From contig NZ_RXWW01000061.1 in NCBI RefSeq assembly GCF_003970495.1, positions 96,023 to 160,022 on the forward strand: DNA of 64,000 nt. The letters run 5' to 3'. Each line of letters begins with the position of its first letter. Positions within the stretch are counted from its first letter, which is position 1. Below are positions 1 to 8,744 of this stretch, in pieces. The notes beneath the pieces were generated by a model. The model searched no databases. It had not been told where the DNA came from and worked only from the letters and a program-made list of their open reading frames with translations. A program made the position numbers and the translations under genes. This DNA is from Staphylococcus pasteuri. Its GTDB lineage: Bacteria > Bacillota > Bacilli > Staphylococcales > Staphylococcaceae.

Positions 1-24
1 TTGATTTATGTCCCAGGCTGATTT
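1..24 (-). repeat. End of an intergenic GGGACATAAAT-type repeat
   Basis: Read on the minus strand, this is an AGCCTGGGACATAAATC motif. Variants recur at 40600-40612, 45874-45890 and 47836-47853, always between genes. From memory, such motifs mark the ends of dispersed intergenic repeats in staphylococci. The rest of this copy would lie outside the window. Confidence 0.5.
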
Positions 25-582
25 TTATTTACCATCATTATGTTCTGGAATAGGGAAGTATTTAAATATTTCACCGGTTTCTAAGGCTTCGCTAAGCTGA
101 GCTAACCACTCGTAATAAACCTTTGAATGGTCGAGTTGTGCTTTGACTTTATTAATGTCTTGACGTTCTTCATCAGTTAAATCGTTGTTATCCAGTAGCG
201 GTTTTAGAAGTGTTTCCGCATCTTTAACAGCTTCCATATTAGTGTCAATTTCTCTTTCCCATTTTTTAGTGAAGAAATTACGAAAGAAAGTGAAGAAATC
301 TTTTTCAGCGATAAAGTGTTGCTTTCTACTACCTCTTGTAAATTGTTGTTTGACGATATCATATTCTTGTAATTTTTTAACCCCTGCACTCATGCTAGGT
401 TTACTCATTTGTAGTTGTTGTCGCATTTCATCAAGTGTCATACTTCCTTCAAACACCATGATACCGTATAGGTTGCCGACACTACGATTACTTCCATATA
501 AATCCATAGTTTCTCCAATGGAATTAATGACCAAGTCTTTGGCTTGCTCGACTTGAGATGAGTAGTTATTCGATTGTGTCAT
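25..582 (-). CDS. cudC: GbsR/CudC-type transcriptional regulator of choline-betaine genes
   Basis: This 185-residue protein is a MarR-like winged-helix regulator of the GbsR family. The helix-turn-helix region falls at about residues 40-95 (MSKPSMSAGVKKLQEYDIV reads as the recognition region), followed by a helical, charged C-terminal half typical of GbsR proteins. The ATG at 582 follows a good GGAGGT ribosome site. It is transcribed away from betB-betA, so the 583-961 gap is the shared control region. GbsR relatives sense choline and repress betaine synthesis genes; that role here is inferred from family and position. No choline transporter gene is visible inside the window, although one could lie just beyond the left edge. 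Confidence 0.88.
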   Translation of the reverse strand: MTQSNNYSSQVEQAKDLVINSIGETMDLYGSNRSVGNLYGIMVFEGSMTLDEMRQQLQMSKPSMSAGVKKLQEYDIVKQQFTRGSRKQHFIAEKDFFTFFRNFFTKKWEREIDTNMEAVKDAETLLKPLLDNNDLTDEERQDINKVKAQLDHSKVYYEWLAQLSEALETGEIFKYFPIPEHNDGK

Positions 583-688
583 GACTGTACCTCCAATAAT
601 AATTATTTTATTTTACCACGTATCACAACAAATTTAACATGATTTCATTTTTTATATGCCAACATTTTATATATTTTATTTTAAAGAG

Positions 689-805
689 ATGAAAAAAGAC
701 TATATATTATCATTATTTATTGATGAATATGTGAAAAGATTGCTTTATCATCCCATTGCTCACCAATTCGAATCTGCTGAGATTAAAAAGGAACACCTTA
801 GCTAA
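689..805 (+). CDS. Possible 38-residue small ORF ahead of betB
   Basis: An uninterrupted reading frame starts with ATG and reads MKKDYILSLFIDEYVKRLLY at its N-terminus, ending in KKEHLS and TAA. It lies between the divergent cudC and betB genes and is followed within 12 bases by a strong hairpin (817-853). Only a weak AAAGAG precedes the ATG, overlapping the start, so translation is doubtful. I do not recognise the peptide; it could be a real small gene, a leader peptide, or the remnant of a larger gene. Confidence 0.3.
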   Translation: MKKDYILSLFIDEYVKRLLYHPIAHQFESAEIKKEHLS

Positions 806-816
806 AGCTAATGCGT

Positions 817-858
817 AAGTATCACTAACCTATTAAGAATAGGAGTGATACTTTATTC
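817..858 (+). terminator. Strong hairpin upstream of the betB promoter
   Basis: AAGTATCACT and CCTATT (817-834, with a two-base bulge) pair with AATAGG and AGTGATACTT (838-853) around an AAG loop, followed by TTATTC. It would terminate rightward transcription entering from the small ORF at 689-805. An operator role is also possible. Confidence 0.55.
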
Positions 859-877
859 TCCAGACCTTTTTGATAAA

Positions 878-907
878 TTGACATATTTTCAATTTCTATG
901 CTAACAT
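878..907 (+). promoter_or_regulatory. Predicted sigma-A promoter for betB-betA
   Basis: TTGACA at 878-883 is followed after 18 bases by TAACAT at 902-907, which carries a TG one base upstream (extended -10). It sits just downstream of the 817-853 hairpin and about 55 bases ahead of the betB start. Confidence 0.5.
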
Positions 908-961
908 AATTCTGTAAAATTCGTTAAATAAAAATTTAACAAACTTAACGGAGGTCATTTG

Positions 962-2452
962 ATGGAACTTGTAAAGAACTTGTCTAATCGCCAATACATT
1001 GATGGTGAATGGGTAGACAGCTCAAATAAAAATACGAGAGAGATTATTAATCCATATAATCAAGAAGTTATTTTTACAGTAGCTGAAGGTACAAAAGAAG
1101 ATGTAGAACTAGCAATTTTAGCTGCAAGAAGATCATTTGAAGATGGCGAGTTATCTTCAGAAACAGGTGAAGTCAGAGGTCAAAAAGTCAGAGCGATTGC
1201 AGATAAAATTAAAGAACATCGTGACGAATTAGCTAAATTAGAAACACTAGATACTGGTAAAACATTGGAAGAGTCATATGCAGATATGGATGACATCCAT
1301 AATGTATTTATGTATTTTGCTGGTTTAGCAGATAAAGATGGCGGAGAAATTATCAATACGCCAATTCCAAATTCAGAAAGTAAAGTTGTTAAAGAACCAG
1401 TAGGCGTAGTGACTCAAATCACACCATGGAATTATCCTTTATTACAAGCATCTTGGAAAATCGCACCGGCTTTAGCAACAGGTTGCTCATTAGTAATGAA
1501 ACCAAGTGAAATTACGCCATTAACAACAATTCGTGTCTTTGAACTAATGGAAGAAGTAGGATTTCCTAAAGGTACAATTAACTTAGTATTAGGTTCAGGT
1601 GCTGAAATTGGTGACGTCATGTCAGGTCATGAAGAAGTAGATTTAGTGTCATTTACAGGTGGCATTAAAACAGGTAAACATATTATGAAACAGGCTGCAG
1701 ACCACGTAACTAATGTAGCTTTAGAACTTGGTGGTAAGAACCCTAATGTTATTTTTGATGATGCTGACTTTGAATTAGCAGTAGACCAAGCATTAAATGG
1801 TGGTTACTTCCACGCTGGTCAAGTATGCTCAGCGGGTTCTAGAATTTTAGTTCACAACGATATCAAAGAAAAATTTGAAAAAGAACTTATAGATCGCGTT
1901 AGTAAAATTAAACTAGGTAATGGCTTTGATGATGATACTGAAATGGGACCAGTTATTTCTCAAGAACATAGAGATAAAATTGAAAATTATATGCAAATTG
2001 CAAAAGATGAAGGTGCAACAATTGCTATAGGTGGCAAACGTCCTGAAAGAGAAGATTTACAAGATGGATTATTCTTCGAGCCTACGGTAATTACAGATTG
2101 CGATACATCTATGCGTATAGTGCAAGAAGAAGTATTTGGACCAGTTGTTACTGTTGAAGGATTTGAAGATGAAGCAGAAGCAATTCGTTTAGCTAACGAT
2201 TCAATATATGGATTAGCAGGTGCTGTATTTAGTAAAGATATTGGTAAAGCACAACGTGTAGCTAATAAATTGAAATTAGGTACAGTTTGGATTAACGATT
2301 TCCATCCTTACTTTGCACAAGCACCATGGGGTGGATATAAACAATCAGGTATTGGTAGAGAACTTGGCAAAGAAGGCTTAGAAGAGTATTTATCTACTAA
2401 ACATATCTTAACTAATACAAACCCAGAACCGGTTAACTTCTTTAGTAAATAA
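962..2452 (+). CDS. betB: Betaine aldehyde dehydrogenase
   Basis: A 496-residue NAD(P)-dependent aldehyde dehydrogenase that oxidises betaine aldehyde to glycine betaine, the second step of osmoprotectant synthesis from choline. Visible landmarks are the Rossmann-side TPWNYPLLQ segment, the general-base glutamate in LELGGKNP (about residue 255) and the catalytic cysteine in GQVCSAG (about residue 289). The start at 962 is chosen because GGAGGT at 950-955 has a six-base spacing to this ATG; an in-frame TTG at 959 would be too close. It is the first gene of a two-gene unit with betA and corresponds to cudA of S. xylosus nomenclature. Confidence 0.95.
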   Translation: MELVKNLSNRQYIDGEWVDSSNKNTREIINPYNQEVIFTVAEGTKEDVELAILAARRSFEDGELSSETGEVRGQKVRAIADKIKEHRDELAKLETLDTGKTLEESYADMDDIHNVFMYFAGLADKDGGEIINTPIPNSESKVVKEPVGVVTQITPWNYPLLQASWKIAPALATGCSLVMKPSEITPLTTIRVFELMEEVGFPKGTINLVLGSGAEIGDVMSGHEEVDLVSFTGGIKTGKHIMKQAADHVTNVALELGGKNPNVIFDDADFELAVDQALNGGYFHAGQVCSAGSRILVHNDIKEKFEKELIDRVSKIKLGNGFDDDTEMGPVISQEHRDKIENYMQIAKDEGATIAIGGKRPEREDLQDGLFFEPTVITDCDTSMRIVQEEVFGPVVTVEGFEDEAEAIRLANDSIYGLAGAVFSKDIGKAQRVANKLKLGTVWINDFHPYFAQAPWGGYKQSGIGRELGKEGLEEYLSTKHILTNTNPEPVNFFSK

Positions 2453-2469
2453 AACATAACAGTTATTCA

Positions 2470-2513
2470 GAGGTTTGAATGATACGCTATTACTTAATAG
2501 GTCATTCGGCCTC
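2470..2513 (+). other. Hairpin between betB and betA
   Basis: GAGG and GAATGA on the left pair imperfectly with TCATTC and CCTC on the right. No proper T-run follows, so this looks like an intercistronic RNA-processing or stability element rather than a terminator. Confidence 0.35.
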
Positions 2514-2596
2514 TTACATATGTAAGAACGATTCAAGATAACTATGAAAGAGATGAATATAAAAACTAAAAAAATTAATTTCGGAGGTTATTTGTG

Positions 2597-4306
2597 ATGA
2601 GTAGAAAACATGATTCATATGATTACATTATCATTGGCGGAGGTAGTGCAGGTTCAGTTTTAGGTGCACGATTAAGTGAAGATAAAGATAAAAATGTATT
2701 AGTATTAGAAGCGGGACGCAGTGACTATTTCTGGGATTTATTTATTCAAATGCCAGCAGCATTAATGTTCCCTTCAGGAAATCCTTTATATGATTGGATT
2801 TATCAAACTGAAGAAGAACCACACATGGGACGCAAAGTTGACCATGCACGAGGTAAAGTGTTAGGTGGTTCAAGTTCAATTAATGGAATGATCTTCCAAA
2901 GAGGTAACCCAATGGATTATGAAGGTTGGGCAGAACCAGAAGGTATGGAAACTTGGGATTTCGCACATTGCTTACCATACTTTAAAAAGTTAGAAACAGC
3001 ATATGGTTCAGCGCCTTATGATAAATACAGAGGTCATGATGGACCAATTAAATTAAAACGAGGTCCTGCAACGAATCCATTATTCAAATCATTCTTTGAT
3101 GCTGGGGTTGAAGCAGGATATCATAAAACACCAGACGTAAACGGATTCCGACAAGAAGGTTTCGGACCATTTGATAGCCAAGTTCATCACGGACGCCGTA
3201 TGTCTGCATCAAGAGCATATTTACGACCTGCAATGAGACGTAAAAATTTAGATGTAGAAACAAGAGCATTCGTAACAAAAATTAACTTTGATGGTAGAAG
3301 AGCTACAGGTGTGACTTATAAGAAAAACGGCAAAGAAAGAACAATCAATGCCAAAGAAGTTATTTTATCAGGTGGCGCATTTAATACACCACAATTGCTA
3401 CAATTATCTGGAATTGGTGATTCAGAATTCTTAAAATCTAAAGGTATTGAACCTAGAGTTCATTTACCTGGTGTTGGGGAGAACTTCGAAGATCATTTAG
3501 AAGTGTATATCCAACATGAATGTAAAGAACCGGTATCTTTACAACCTAGTTTAGATGTAAAACGTATGCCATTTATTGGATTGCAATGGATTTTTGCTAG
3601 AAAAGGTGCAGCAGCTTCTAACCACTTTGAAGGTGGAGGATTTGTACGTTCAAATAACGAAGTAGACTATCCTAACTTAATGTTCCACTTCTTGACAATC
3701 GCAGTTCGCTATGATGGTCAAAAAGCACCAGTAGCGCACGGTTATCAAGTACACGTTGGACCTATGTACTCTAATTCACGCGGTAGCTTAAAAATTAAAT
3801 CTAAAGATCCATTTGAAAAGCCAAGTATAGTATTTAATTATCTTTCAACTAAAGAAGACGAACGTGAATGGGTAGAAGCTATTCGAGTTGCAAGAAATAT
3901 CTTATCTCAAAAAGCGATGGATCCATTTAATGCAGGAGAAATTTCACCTGGACCTTCTGTACAAACAGATGAAGAAATTTTAGATTGGGTGCGTAAAGAC
4001 GGAGAAACTGCATTACATCCATCATGTAGTGCTAAAATGGGACCAGCATCAGATCCAATGGCAGTTGTTGATCCACTTACTATGAAAGTACATGGTATGG
4101 AAAATTTACGTGTCGTAGATGCTTCTGCTATGCCTAGAACAACTAACGGTAATATCCATGCACCAGTACTTATGTTAGCTGAAAAAGCTGCAGATATTAT
4201 TCGAGGTAGAAAACCTTTAGAACCTCAATATGTAGATTATTATAAACATGGTGTACATGATGAAATGGCAGGCGCTAAAGAAAACGATCCATTTTATAAG
4301 CACTAA
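2597..4306 (+). CDS. betA: Choline dehydrogenase (GMC oxidoreductase)
   Basis: A 569-residue FAD-dependent GMC-family oxidoreductase that oxidises choline to betaine aldehyde, the first step of glycine betaine synthesis. The N-terminus carries the ADP-binding motif [16 protein letters not shown], followed by the GMC signature around [16 protein letters not shown]. The C-terminal [12 protein letters not shown] and [18 protein letters not shown] stretches hold the active-site histidine region. The sequence closely resembles S. aureus BetA as I remember it. GGAGGT at 2583-2588 favours ATG 2597; the GTG at 2594 is an alternative. It follows betB by 144 bases in the same direction. Confidence 0.95.
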   Translation: MSRKHDSYDYIIIGGGSAGSVLGARLSEDKDKNVLVLEAGRSDYFWDLFIQMPAALMFPSGNPLYDWIYQTEEEPHMGRKVDHARGKVLGGSSSINGMIFQRGNPMDYEGWAEPEGMETWDFAHCLPYFKKLETAYGSAPYDKYRGHDGPIKLKRGPATNPLFKSFFDAGVEAGYHKTPDVNGFRQEGFGPFDSQVHHGRRMSASRAYLRPAMRRKNLDVETRAFVTKINFDGRRATGVTYKKNGKERTINAKEVILSGGAFNTPQLLQLSGIGDSEFLKSKGIEPRVHLPGVGENFEDHLEVYIQHECKEPVSLQPSLDVKRMPFIGLQWIFARKGAAASNHFEGGGFVRSNNEVDYPNLMFHFLTIAVRYDGQKAPVAHGYQVHVGPMYSNSRGSLKIKSKDPFEKPSIVFNYLSTKEDEREWVEAIRVARNILSQKAMDPFNAGEISPGPSVQTDEEILDWVRKDGETALHPSCSAKMGPASDPMAVVDPLTMKVHGMENLRVVDASAMPRTTNGNIHAPVLMLAEKAADIIRGRKPLEPQYVDYYKHGVHDEMAGAKENDPFYKH

Positions 4307-4322
4307 TTAATTATATGATTTC

Positions 4323-4366
4323 AATCACTTCAATATGACAATGCTCATATTGGAGTGATTTTTTTC
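4323..4366 (+). terminator. Rho-independent terminator after betA
   Basis: AATCACTTCAATATGA pairs perfectly with TCATATTGGAGTGATT (one wobble) around a short loop and runs into seven T residues. Confidence 0.9.
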
Positions 4367-4462
4367 TAAATTTATGTCATTTTTAGTCAATAAAAGTGTG
4401 ACACAACAATAAACGGGAATAACATATTATAATGTAGATGTATAGATAAAGGAGAGGATTTT

Positions 4463-5638
4463 ATGAGTAATACGTTAGTAGAAAAACTTCGCGAAAAAGA
4501 AGATCGAATGATAGAAATTAGAAGACATCTTCACCAACATCCAGAATTATCCTTCCATGAAGAAGAAACACCAAAATATATTGCTGACTTTTATAAAGAT
4601 AAAGATTGTAAATTGGAAACAAATGTGGGACCAAATGGTGTCAAAGTAACTATCGATAGTGGTAAACCTGGCAAAACATTAGCAATTCGTGCAGATTTTG
4701 ATGCCCTACCTATTAAAGAAGAAACAGGATTATCATTTGCATCTAAAAATGATGGTGTTATGCATGCGTGTGGACATGATGCACATACAGCTTACATGCT
4801 TATTTTAGCCGAAACATTAATTGAAATGAAAGATCAATTTAGCGGTAAAGTAATCGTCATTCATCAACCAGCAGAAGAAATGCCTCCAGGCGGTGCGCAA
4901 GGTATGATTAAAGACGGTGTTTTAGATGACGTGGATCATGTATTAGGTGTACACGTGATGAGTACAATGGAAGCTGGAAAAATTTTTTACAAACCAGAAT
5001 TTGTACAAACAGGTCGTGCTTACTTTAAATTAACAGTTCATGGTAGAGGCGGTCACGGTTCATCACCTCACATGGCAAATGACGCAATTGTGGCAGGATC
5101 TAACTTTGTAACAACTGCACAAACAGTTGTATCTAGACGTTTAAGTCCATTTGAAACTGGTGTCGTTACAATTGGTTCTTTCGATGGTAAAGGTCAATTC
5201 AATGTGATTAAAGACACTATCGAAATTGAAGGTGACGTGCGTGCGCTTACCGATGATACAAGAGATACAATTCAAAAAGAATTAACACATCTTGTTGAAG
5301 GATTAGAAGCTTCATTTGGCGTAAAATGTGATTTCGAATTTAACAAAGATTACCCTGCATTATATAACAATCCAGAATTCACATCTTATGTAGCTGAAAC
5401 AATTAAAAATGCAGAAGGAACAGATATTCAAGGTGTTGAAGAATGTGAAGCACAACCACCTTCTGAAGACTTTGCATTTTATGCAGTAGAACTACCAAGT
5501 ACATTTATTTATTCAGGAGCAGCACCAGAAGATGGCGAAGTATATCCACACCATCACCCTAAATTTAATATTAGTGAATCATCTATGTTAGTTGCTGCTG
5601 AAGCAGTAGGTACTGTTGTATTAGACTATTTAAATTAA
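4463..5638 (+). CDS. M20-family metallo-amidohydrolase/peptidase
   Basis: A 391-residue member of the M20D amidohydrolase group, which includes hippurate and N-acyl amino acid hydrolases. Metal-site landmarks are the HQHPELSFHE segment near the N-terminus, HACGHDAHT (Cys103, His105 and neighbours), PAEE around residue 140 and GGHGSSPH at about 197-204. The C-terminal PHHHPKFN supplies the last histidine. A clear GGAGAGG ribosome site precedes ATG 4463. It is monocistronic between a terminator and a hairpin. The exact acyl or peptide substrate cannot be read from the sequence; an intracellular location is likely because there is no signal peptide. Confidence 0.85.
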   Translation: MSNTLVEKLREKEDRMIEIRRHLHQHPELSFHEEETPKYIADFYKDKDCKLETNVGPNGVKVTIDSGKPGKTLAIRADFDALPIKEETGLSFASKNDGVMHACGHDAHTAYMLILAETLIEMKDQFSGKVIVIHQPAEEMPPGGAQGMIKDGVLDDVDHVLGVHVMSTMEAGKIFYKPEFVQTGRAYFKLTVHGRGGHGSSPHMANDAIVAGSNFVTTAQTVVSRRLSPFETGVVTIGSFDGKGQFNVIKDTIEIEGDVRALTDDTRDTIQKELTHLVEGLEASFGVKCDFEFNKDYPALYNNPEFTSYVAETIKNAEGTDIQGVEECEAQPPSEDFAFYAVELPSTFIYSGAAPEDGEVYPHHHPKFNISESSMLVAAEAVGTVVLDYLN

Positions 5639-5691
5639 GATAGATGACTATAAATTACAGATTAAAATATGTAAATTAAAATAATAAGTAT

Positions 5692-5746
5692 GCCCGTCAG
5701 TCTAACAGCACTCTTATGTGCTATGTTGCTATTAGTACTGGCGGGC
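5692..5746. repeat. Long three-part hairpin after the amidohydrolase gene
   Basis: GCCCGTCAGT pairs with ACTGGCGGGC (one wobble), an inner CTAA/TTAG and ACAGCA/TGTTGCT segment continues the stem, and AGCAC/GTGCT closes it. There is no T-run on the plus strand, so it is either an unusual terminator or a structured or REP-like element. Confidence 0.5.
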
Positions 5747-6026
5747 TACTCATACATATGACTATTGCGCTTATAAGTTTTAATATTTTAACTTATCAAA
5801 CCCATGTTTAAACTTATATTTAACGTTGTTTAAATCATTAAGCAAACTGATGAACGAGACATCAATAACTAATGTATTAAAGAGAAATTTATGATATAAA
5901 AACGAACTAATTAATTTCGTCATTATTTTGTAAATAGAAAAATATATTAGACTATTTAATTTTGATTGGTGTTTTATTTACTAATTCGTGATATCATTAA
6001 TATATTAAGTAAGAAGAGGTGATTTA
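5747..6026. other. Non-coding stretch with no recognised element
   Basis: An AT-rich gap before the YozE-like gene. I see no convincing ORF or dyad in it. The ribosome site AAGAGGTG at about 6013-6020 belongs to the next gene. Confidence 0.5.
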
Positions 6027-6236
6027 GTGACGTTTTATGAGTTTATACAAGGATTTACTGGAGACCAAACACCTCTAGGAGAACTAGCCGCTTGGGTTGA
6101 TAAAGATGTACAATTTCCAAAAGAAGAAAAATTAGCGAAGAATATTTTAAATTATTTTAAACAAATAACAAATTTAGATGATGAAATACTAGAAATAGTT
6201 AAAAGATCACTTTCAATATATGAACAAAATATTTAA
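6027..6236 (+). CDS. YozE-like SAM-fold small protein (UPF0346 type)
   Basis: A 69-residue protein beginning VTFYEFIQGFTGDQTPLGEL that matches the YozE SAM-like family in length and pattern (FYEF..., conserved PLGELA and FPKEEK). The start is GTG 6027 with an AAGAGGTG ribosome site seven bases upstream. Members are small helical-bundle proteins of unknown role. The next gene follows after 31 bases in the same direction, so the two are probably co-transcribed. Confidence 0.7.
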   Translation: MTFYEFIQGFTGDQTPLGELAAWVDKDVQFPKEEKLAKNILNYFKQITNLDDEILEIVKRSLSIYEQNI

Positions 6237-6267
6237 ACGTAAAATGAATTAGAATGAAGGAACTAAT

Positions 6268-6741
6268 ATGTTACTAAATGATTATTATAAAACGTATAAA
6301 ATGAATGAATCTAATGATGAATTTATGATTGAGAAAAATAATGATGCACAATATTATGATATTTTAGAATCAATTAATCAATTATCAAATGATACATTTT
6401 GTGTGCTCAATCATTTATTTGTAAATGAAGATAAAGAAGACCAATTTGAAGATAAATTCTTATCACGTCAAAAACACCTTCAAGATGTACCAGGGTTTAA
6501 AGCATTGCGCTTCCTTAAACCTCGAACAAATCATAGACATTATATTATTGTTACATTATGGGAATCGAGACAAGCGTTTTATGACTGGCAAAATTCATCA
6601 GAATACGCACAAACACATCGTAAACGAGGTACTAAACAAGGCGTTGATAATCAAATTGTGAATCGTGATTTGTCATATAACATTAGAATAGAATTAGAAG
6701 ATTTGAAAAAACAAATGCTAGATTATGAAGATATATTTTAA
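6268..6741 (+). CDS. Antibiotic biosynthesis monooxygenase (ABM)-domain protein, HmoB/TRAP-like
   Basis: A 157-residue protein with a variable N-terminal third and a ferredoxin-like ABM domain at about residues 65-140 (VPGFKALRFLKPRTNHRHYI, TLWESRQAFYDWQ, SSEYAQTH). This two-part design is that of the staphylococcal TRAP and Bacillus HmoB proteins, some of which bind or degrade haem. It is not the usual TRAP sequence, so it is a paralogue. AAGGA precedes ATG 6268. It lies 31 bases after the YozE-like gene and is followed by a terminator. Haem degradation here would be inference only. Confidence 0.65.
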   Translation: MLLNDYYKTYKMNESNDEFMIEKNNDAQYYDILESINQLSNDTFCVLNHLFVNEDKEDQFEDKFLSRQKHLQDVPGFKALRFLKPRTNHRHYIIVTLWESRQAFYDWQNSSEYAQTHRKRGTKQGVDNQIVNRDLSYNIRIELEDLKKQMLDYEDIF

Positions 6742-6750
6742 ATCATAGAA

Positions 6751-6803
6751 GGGCGGATAGAAATCATTTTATGTAAATGCTATTTCGGATCCGTCCTTTT
6801 TTT
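6751..6803 (+). terminator. Terminator after the ABM-domain gene
   Basis: GGGCGGAT and AGAAAT pair with ATTTC and ATCCGTCC, followed by eight T residues. Confidence 0.85.
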
Positions 6804-6914
6804 ATTATAAAAGATCATTTTAGTTTAGTAGATAGATACTAAAGAGTAAAATATATCAATGAGATTATACATTTGATAATATAATAGTGAATGTTAAGGA
6901 AAGGGAGTAATATA

Positions 6915-8504
6915 ATGGAAAAAACTGATTTACTAGCACCAGAAAAATACAATATTACATCTGCAATCGAACAATATGCTTCAGACGCATCTAAAAAAGC
7001 AATCATTTATCGTGATTCAGAACATGATCATATAGAAGTGACTTATCAGGAATTAATAAAAAATGCTAATAAAGTAGGTAATATATTTAAAAAGCATGGT
7101 TTGAAATATGGTGACAAAGTTTTAATTATGATGCCAAGAGCTATTGCTACCTATGAATTATACATTGCAGCTTTAAAATTAGGTATTGCCATTATTCCAA
7201 GTTCTGAAATGTTACGTACAAAAGACTTACAATATCGTGTAAGTCATGGAGAAATTGATGCGGTTATTTCATTTGGAAAATTTATTAAGGAATTTGAAGG
7301 ATTAAAAGAATATCAAAGCCTTACTAAATTTATCGTTGGTGATACACACGAAGATTGGATTTCGATTGAGGAAGAAAAAGCAAGTGTTAGTGATGAACTT
7401 GAAGCAGCAGACACATCTCGTGAAGATGTTGCTATATTATCTTATACATCAGGCACTACAGGAAACCCAAAAGCAGTTACTCATTCACATGGTTGGGGTT
7501 ATGCCCACCTACAAATGGCACCTAAACATTGGTTATGTATTAAAGAAGATGATTTAGTTTGGGCAACTGCTGCACCTGGATGGCAAAAATGGGTATGGAG
7601 TCCTTTCTTATCAACTTTAGGTTCTGGAGCAACAGCATTTGTTTATAATGGTCGTTTTAAACCAGAAACATATCTAGAATTATTACAAGATTATCAAATT
7701 AACGTCCTATGCTGTACACCTACAGAGTATCGTATGATGGCTAAACTACAAAATCTTGATGAATATAATTTAGAACATTTGCATAGTGCAGTTTCTGCAG
7801 GTGAACCATTAAATAGAGAAGTTGTAGAACAGTTTAAAAAATATTTTGATATTATTGTTAGAGATGGATATGGTCAAACAGAAAGTACATTATTAATTGG
7901 ATTCCTGAAAGATACAGCACCTCGACCTGGAGCAATGGGTAAATCTATACCAGGAAGTTATACAACAATTATTGATGACGATGGTAATGAAGTAGAAGCC
8001 AATGTTAAAGGTAATATTGCAGTCCCATTAGACTTACCTGCACTGTTTAAAGGTTACTATAAAGAACCAGAACGAACTGCTTCAGCAAGATTAGGCGATT
8101 ACTATGTTACTGGAGATTTAGCACACCAAGATGAAGATGGTTATTTCTGGTTTGAAGGTCGTAAAGATGACATTATCATTAGCTCTGGCTATACGATTGG
8201 ACCATTTGAAGTTGAAGATGCTTTAACAAATCATCCAGCTGTCAAAGAATGTGCTGTCGTTGCAAGCCCTCATGAATTGAGAGGTAATATTGTAAAAGCA
8301 TTTATTATTCTTCAAAATGGATATGAAGGAACTGAAGAATTAATTAAAGAACTTCAAACATTTACGAAAAATGAAGTTGCACCATACAAGTATCCGCGTT
8401 CTATTGAATTTGTAGAAGATTTACCTAAAACTAATTCAGGTAAAATCAGACGTGTAGAATTAAGAGATGCAGAAATTGAAAAATATAATCAACAACATGA
8501 ATAA
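6915..8504 (+). CDS. mbcS: AMP-forming acyl-CoA synthetase, MbcS type
   Basis: A 529-residue ANL-superfamily ligase that activates a short or branched carboxylic acid to its acyl-CoA with ATP. Motifs in order: the P-loop-like LSYTSGTTGNPKA (about residue 172), YGQTES, the YVTGDLA hinge region, GRKDDIIISSGYTIGP and the C-terminal catalytic lysine in PKTNSGKIRR. AAAGGGAG places the start at ATG 6915; an upstream in-frame ATG at 6891 lacks a ribosome site. Its position between the betaine genes and mqo is that of the S. aureus methylbutyryl-CoA synthetase gene as I recall it, which feeds branched-chain fatty acid synthesis. Confidence 0.8.
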   Translation: MEKTDLLAPEKYNITSAIEQYASDASKKAIIYRDSEHDHIEVTYQELIKNANKVGNIFKKHGLKYGDKVLIMMPRAIATYELYIAALKLGIAIIPSSEMLRTKDLQYRVSHGEIDAVISFGKFIKEFEGLKEYQSLTKFIVGDTHEDWISIEEEKASVSDELEAADTSREDVAILSYTSGTTGNPKAVTHSHGWGYAHLQMAPKHWLCIKEDDLVWATAAPGWQKWVWSPFLSTLGSGATAFVYNGRFKPETYLELLQDYQINVLCCTPTEYRMMAKLQNLDEYNLEHLHSAVSAGEPLNREVVEQFKKYFDIIVRDGYGQTESTLLIGFLKDTAPRPGAMGKSIPGSYTTIIDDDGNEVEANVKGNIAVPLDLPALFKGYYKEPERTASARLGDYYVTGDLAHQDEDGYFWFEGRKDDIIISSGYTIGPFEVEDALTNHPAVKECAVVASPHELRGNIVKAFIILQNGYEGTEELIKELQTFTKNEVAPYKYPRSIEFVEDLPKTNSGKIRRVELRDAEIEKYNQQHE

Positions 8505-8516
8505 ATAAGTACATTA

Positions 8517-8548
8517 GACACCGCTTTAATTAAAGTGGTGTCTTTTTT
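8517..8548 (+). terminator. Terminator after mbcS
   Basis: GACACCGCTTTAATT pairs with AATTAAAGTGGTGTC (one wobble) and is followed by TTTTTT. Confidence 0.9.
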
Positions 8549-8650
8549 AATAGATATTAGTATGACACATTTAACCAAAATAATATTAATATTTAAACAG
8601 TTCTAATTTAAGAATGTTTTATAACCAAATTATGACAATATTATTAACTA

Positions 8651-8668
8651 ATAGAAAACGTTTACATA
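8651..8668 (+). promoter_or_regulatory. Putative CcpA catabolite site (cre) upstream of ppdK
   Basis: The 18-mer with core AGAAAACGTTTACA matches the cre consensus WWTGNAARCGNWWWCAWW at all but one position (A for T at position 3). It lies just upstream of the predicted -35 of ppdK. Confidence 0.6.
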
Positions 8669-8674
8669 TAAATC

Positions 8675-8703
8675 TTGTCTTTTTTAGCTTAATATGACAT
8701 ACT
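8675..8703 (+). promoter_or_regulatory. Predicted ppdK promoter
   Basis: TTGTCT at 8675-8680, a 17-base spacer and CATACT at 8698-8703. The -10 is embedded in a TATGACATACT box. Confidence 0.5.
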
Positions 8704-8727
8704 CTAAAATGATTAGTATGACATATT
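8693..8727 (+). promoter_or_regulatory. Two CcpN-type boxes over the ppdK promoter
   Basis: TATGACATACT (8693-8703) and TATGACATATT (8717-8727) are 24 bases apart. Both fit the CcpN consensus TRTGHYATAYW known from Bacillus subtilis gapB and pckA. The first covers the predicted -10 and the second falls just past the expected start point, a repressor layout. Weaker TATGACA copies occur at 8561 and 8631. Confidence 0.65.
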
Positions 8728-8744
8728 AAGAGAGGTGCTTATTT

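Noticed and set aside
185..556. 123-residue plus-strand ORF opposite cudC
   Set aside because: Shadow of a well-supported GbsR-family gene; cysteine- and serine-rich translation typical of antisense frames.
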